Positions 59,766-64,000 of a stretch of DNA of 64,000 nucleotides are shown here, piece by piece. The notes beneath the pieces were generated by a model. It was not told the origin of the DNA. It saw only the letters and a program-made list of their open reading frames with translations, and searched no databases. Numbering within the stretch: position 1 is the stretch's first letter; every line of letters begins with the position of its first letter. The translations under genes and the position numbers were made by a program. The stretch comes from Limnomonas spitsbergensis (lineage: Eukaryota; Chlorophyta; Chlorophyceae; Chlamydomonadales). The DNA lies in NCBI GenBank assembly GCA_037349105.1, contig JAYJMM010000110.1:1364001-1428000 (forward strand), given 5' to 3'.

Positions 59766-60651
59766 GGTCCCGGAACTTCAGTAAGAACAAATCCAGCTCA
59801 TCACGACCTATGCCGGTCGTGGGGCCTGGGGCTGCATGCCCTGCTGCTTGAGCCCCCTACGGACTACGGTATGATGGACCATGGAAGGGACGCCGGGCCC
59901 GATGTCTGGGCCGAAGGCTCATTTCTCCCGGTGAGCTAGCGAACCCCTTTCCGGCAAACCCCGGCGAAAATGGGGTTTTGGCTGACTACGCCCCCGGCGT
60001 CAGCCGGGTGTAGTTTAAATTCTCCCACAGACTTCCTGGCAAAACTTCCCTCGAAACGACTGTTATACCCGAGTGCTGTCTATAGCAGCATAACGGGATC
60101 CACACATGCACCTGCCCGTTTTTAGTTGCCCGTCCGTCCGCGTCCGTCCGTCTGTTCCAACTACCGAATCGCCGATAACTCACGCACCCGTCTCTTGACG
60201 CCTGAGCCTGCTTTGCATGTCTAATGCTGTAAATCGTGGCGTTGCGCTTTCTGATGGTGTTTTATTTGCAAGCGTGTCGTTGCTCCACGTCCGAAGTCGA
60301 CTTTCGGTCGGGACACGCTTACTACATACATACGCTTACGCCTATTTCTGGGGGTCGCTCGCAAGAAAAGCAACGATTCCTTCATTTGATAAATGATCAA
60401 ATCGGCACCATCATAAACAATTGCAAACTTGTCTATATCCCAGGCCACAAATCTCACTCCATGTGGACCTCTGGGGCTCTGGGCCTCGCTTGCTTATTAG
60501 GGCTCGTTCGGAAACCAAGTATTGATCCGTTCATTTGCGAATGTCGGTCAAGAGTGGACAGCTTCGGTGCCCTGCCTATGCACCAGTCCCCCCTTTGCAG
60601 ATAGACGTCAGCCAGTGTGCGTGGCTGGCCGGTAGTCTAGTACCGGTATAT

Positions 60652-60730
60652 ATACCGCACGGCCATGCACTATATACGTGAAGGTATATATACGTGAAGG
60701 TCACCCTACAAGTGCATGGCCGTGCGGTAT
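60652..60730. repeat. perfect 19-bp inverted repeat, hairpin candidate
   Basis: Arms ATACCGCACGGCCATGCAC (60,652-60,670) and its exact reverse complement (60,712-60,730) flank a 41-nt loop made of two TATACGTGAAGG copies. Could be a small inverted-repeat element or a structured RNA. Confidence 0.92.
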
Positions 60731-61880
60731 TGGCCATGTTCATTTCAATGTGCGCAACCGATATAATACGATGGACAGTTTGCTGGGCAGGTACCGCAAG
60801 GCCTAATAGTAACAAATCGATTAATTTAGATTATTTTGAAGTGTGAAAAGAAATCCGTCCACACTGCTGGCCACTCTTAGAGCCCCGGCCGGCTCAAGCC
60901 ACGGCCAAAAAAAAACTTCCCGGCAAAAACCGGCTACTTGGCTACCCCCCGGCCCTTCCCTGATGATGGTCAATATTTGATCCCAATCAAACAAAGCAAT
61001 GGTGGACGCCCAGCGGTTTCTTCTTAGGTGGTTTGGTGTACACTCACATGATCCGACACGCCGGATGTTGCAGTCATTGCTGCTCAGTCATGTGCATCCC
61101 TAGGAAATTATCAGAATTCTTTAGCCTTTGCATGCCTCATTACCACAGGATAATGAACTACTTCATTTCTCCCCTTCTGCTCTCTCTTTCCCCTTTTTGT
61201 TACTTCTCTCTTTCACCCCCCCCCGACCCTGACCCATCAATCAATGCCCTTCTCTCCCAAGCTACCCTTGGGGATTGCACCAGACCATCTCTCAAGGGTG
61301 GCAGGAATATGCCATCACTGGGCCGATGGGGTCAAATCTGAGTCTGGCCGACCAGCCGGGGCCCAAGCATTTGGGTCCTTGCCGCAACAGGCAAGAACCC
61401 TGTTGCGGGAAGGACCCCGGCGTCAAGGAGAATGGGGTGCTGCAACCTCCACACTTCCATGACAACATTTCTTTTCCAGGAAACATTGTTAAGAAACATA
61501 ACATGAACATGCAACCATGCTAAAAATGTCAGGGCAGTGACAAAATTAACAAAATCGGTACACAACTCATACCTGGCCGCGCCGACCGGTCGCGCCGACC
61601 GACCGGTGGTGGTGGTGGCGGTGACTCTGACTAGGACGACGGCCGCTGCGACGGCAATTGCCATAAAGGTGGCGGCGGCTGCCATGGCAGCAGTGGCATA
61701 GATGTTGTCGCCGAGTGCGCCCGCACCCGTATGCGAGGCCACTGCTGCCGCCGCACCAACTTCCTAGTAGGCGGTCCCGCTCTGTAAGTGGGGCTGTCGC
61801 CGTACGGCTAATGTGCAGCAGTTGAGGCTTGCCAATGCCGCCACTGATGCCGTGGCTCAGCAAGCGCTGGGTGGGGGGAC
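60731..61880. other. no supported gene
   Basis: Includes a fragment of the SINE-like motif near 61,028 (GGTGGTTTGGTGTACACTCA) and a CGCCGACCGGTCGCGCCGAC repeat near 61,580. Open frames on both strands at 61.5-62.1 kb overlap without a clear winner. Confidence 0.35.
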
Positions 61881-61994
61881 CGAGACCCCTCCGGTGGGGC
61901 AGATGAGCGTTCGGCCCAGAGTGTGGCGGCGCGTGCGGCCCGGCGCGAAGCATCATCGGTTTTTGGTTGCGTTCCAAGCTGCCAATGTCTCCAG

Positions 61995-62093
61995 GCAGCT
62001 TGGCATGCAGAATTTGACGAGCGCCAAAAGCACCCAGTCCTGTTGGAGGAGCTGGAGCGCGTGAGCAGGGAGATGAGATACGACGGGTGTGAA
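61995..62093 (+). CDS. possible helical exon of unknown gene
   Basis: 33 codons between a CTCCAG acceptor and GAA|GTAGGG: AAWHAEFDERQKHPVLLEEL then ERVSREMRYDGCE. The charged, heptad-like composition is more protein-like than its surroundings, and an upstream segment in the same frame reads DERSAQSVAARAARREASS (about 61,900-61,960). No family recognised, and the minus strand is also open here. Confidence 0.25.
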
Positions 62094-62269
62094 GTAGGGC
62101 AAGGACAGCTGGCTGAGGTAGTACTACACGATTGTCAATGTGCACGACATGGTGCTCGTGCACACACCATGGCCTCTCTTTCCTGTCAAAGGCATCAGGA
62201 GGTGAAAGAAAATAAACTGAGGAGGTTTCTGAAAGCTGTCATGAGAGGGCGACGGAGGAAATTGCAGTG

Positions 62270-62994
62270 AGCAAAATTCTAAGGCAACAAATTCCAAGGT
62301 AACAACTAAAATGCATGGTGCGATTAGAAAGTTCATCAGCAGGTAGTATGTGAGCTCAACCCTGAACTAAACAAAGGGGAACCCTAAACCCCGAGGAGGT
62401 CAACATAGGGTCAAGGGTTTACCAGGGCTAAGGTGCTCAACCCTGACCCCCAGCAGGTCAAGGAGGGCATGATGGGGTGTGAGAGTTGAAGCACAGAGTT
62501 GGGTGGGTGCCGACTTGCTTTTTCAGCAGGGTCCAGATAGATGTGTGTAGTCGTAGGTCGACAAGCAGCTCAAACACGGTAGCCACGAGTAGCTAGCCGT
62601 ATGCAGCTGCGCCATCCACGTACAGGTAGCTGCAGATGTGAGAGAATATACCGCTCTTGCTACCGGCAGCTCCCCGGCTTGCTCGACGATTGCCCATGCC
62701 CATCATTTGATACGAGGATGTACGACACCATGTGAGTCATCATTACTCAGAATCATGCTCAAAACGCTTACCTAGGCCATGGTAGGTGTGTGTAGCTTGA
62801 ATTGACAGTCTATACGGTCCTATTTTTTCTCACCCGTGTTGAATTGCGACTCATCGGCCACTGCATTGTGCTGCGTTAACGCCATAACGTTAACAGCTGG
62901 TCGTCCAATGTGAACGGGCAATGTTGTTTTGGCCTATCGCTGGCAGTCTGGCACCCACCCACCATCCGGGTGGACCGGGTGGGTGTTTCTCACC
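62270..62994. other. no gene seen
   Basis: Some degenerate AACCCTAAACCCC-like text at 62,355-62,460, otherwise unremarkable. Confidence 0.4.
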
Positions 62995-63107
62995 ATCAAG
63001 ATTGCAGCCACAAAAACGGGCAACCGCAAACAACCAGCAACTACCTGGCCACTGCTATACGGTCCACAATTGCAGCCACAAAATATGCAACCGCAAACAA
63101 CCACCCA
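62995..63107. repeat. duplication of about 60 bp
   Basis: ATTGCAGCCACAAAA ... GCAACCGCAAACAACCA occurs twice in tandem (62,999 and 63,068). Confidence 0.88.
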
Positions 63108-63764
63108 TCCCCATCATTAAAGCACACGCCTGCTTACCTTTTCCATCGTGCTCGACTGAGAACATATTCTCACCCTCAACAACCCCACCCGTAAGTGTAT
63201 CGGCTATCGCCAGACGTCGATTGATTGATGCACCTTGATTGCTGTCGTGGTGTGGCACGGCGTACGTACTTGTATTCAGTCTCATCGTGCATACCCGATG
63301 CGAGCATCCGCAATTCCGCATATGTGAGCCACCTCTACAGTGCTGAATGAATTAGGCTGCGTCAATTGTACCATTGATGCATTTCGCGTTTTATCCCGGG
63401 AGGAGCGTATCCTCCCATCCCGACTGCAAGAACAATCTTGTCGTGAACCAATTGCATGCTCCATGATGCCGTGATCTGACGTGAGGAGAGTCATGCCTCC
63501 ACCGTTTAAACCATCCCTCGAGCTTGATGCATCCATTGAAGTCCATCGATCCTACGCTCAACTCCGAAAATTCATCACTTCGTCGAAGCTTCCACTCGTC
63601 TCAATCCCCCTCGAAGCAAGCAACAGCATTTATCGACCCGTTGTCCTTCATTCCACTCCATGCACAGCCTGCAAAGCATATGATAATTCATCGATTGCCG
63701 TCTGAAACATTCCCCTTTCTTGATTGTTCCTTTCGCAGAATCTCAACATCCACCCCCTTTTAAG

Positions 63765-64000
63765 GTGAGCTGAACACCGAATTTGAATGGTGACTTAGTA
63801 CGAGCTCATGGGATCAACTAAGTCTGACTTATGAATCTAGCAGTGGCATATATTTGCCTTGTCGCCACCTGCTCACTCCCTCATTTGGATGATTGGTTTG
63901 CCATCACTGTGACATTTTATACTGATGGCGGAAACTGATCTTTTTCCCACCCATCTCTTCCCCCCGTCAGATGGCCGTCCAGATGATGCGCTCCGCCCAG
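63765..64000 (+). CDS. possible start of a third gene at the window edge
   Basis: CCGTCAG at 63,964-63,970 is followed directly by ATGGCCGTCCAG, reading MAVQMMRSAQ to the edge. Upstream, TTTTAAG|GTGAGC at 63,764 is a strong donor after a region without a long coding frame, so a 5' UTR exon followed by a 206-bp intron would explain both. Too short to identify; the coding part would be 63,971 onwards. Confidence 0.3.

Larger units (their letters stand above)
58909..60640. other. no supported gene; repeats and short open frames
   Basis: Contains a (GCAT)8 run (59,475-59,507), the second CGTACCG cluster (59,680-59,765) and open frames of up to 122 codons near 60,236-60,604 and 78 codons on the minus strand (60,221-60,457). 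Neither shows a recognised domain or splice context. Confidence 0.4.

Noticed and set aside
61567..62163. 198-codon minus-strand frame rich in His and Arg
   Set aside because: Composition comes from CACCACCACCGG-type simple sequence; the plus strand offers a more protein-like helical segment.

Overview
The window looks like nuclear DNA of a green alga. The evidence is two intron-rich genes with mostly GTG(A/C)G 5' splice sites and CAG 3' splice sites, a chloroplast-type leader on a plant/algal reductase-like protein, degenerate CCCTAAA-type (plant-style telomere) motifs, and many unrelated tandem repeats. A large repeat-rich prasinophyte-type genome would fit, but the species cannot be fixed from the sequence alone.

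Layout. 1-6.4 kb: possible exons of an unknown minus-strand gene (246-643 and 2016-3726, with a possible first exon near 3.9-4.2 kb) and decayed LINE-like reverse-transcriptase ends (4.7-5.6 kb). 6.8-47.6 kb: a nine-exon gene for a plastid-targeted NAD(P)-binding atypical SDR protein (338 aa). Its 1,017 coding bases are spread over 40.4 kb, because intron 2 alone is 31.6 kb and holds a 30.3-kb array of 341 units of an 89-bp satellite. 47.6-47.9 kb: a compact 302-bp intergenic promoter region. 47.9-56.3 kb: a ten-exon gene for replication factor C subunit 4 (330 aa), whose intron 7 carries 46 copies of a 55-bp repeat centred on CAG|GTGAG. 56.3-64 kb: tandem repeats, inverted dispersed elements, a LINE-like zinc-knuckle relic, an orphan BED zinc-finger exon, a long perfect hairpin, and what may be the first codons of a third gene at the right edge.

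The striking feature is shared by both genes. In at least 10 of the 17 introns I can find one to many extra copies of the adjoining exon/intron boundary, lying just inside the intron: copies of the 5' junction downstream of the donor, copies of the 3' junction upstream of the acceptor, or both. Most are decayed single or few-copy duplications with ~75-180 bp spacing. Two are expanded: 114 bp x4 in SDR intron 4 and 89 bp x341 in SDR intron 2. The 55-bp array in RFC4 intron 7 carries a splice-site-like centre and may be a third. The 89-bp satellite still spells the last codons of exon 2 (AEVSAGKPSDYA against ADVSAGRPSDYA in the real exon) followed by a TAG and a pseudo-donor. I infer that introns at this locus grow by tandem duplication of their own splice junctions and that one such duplication has become a satellite. 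The two genes have no evident shared function; their adjacency on the same strand appears incidental.
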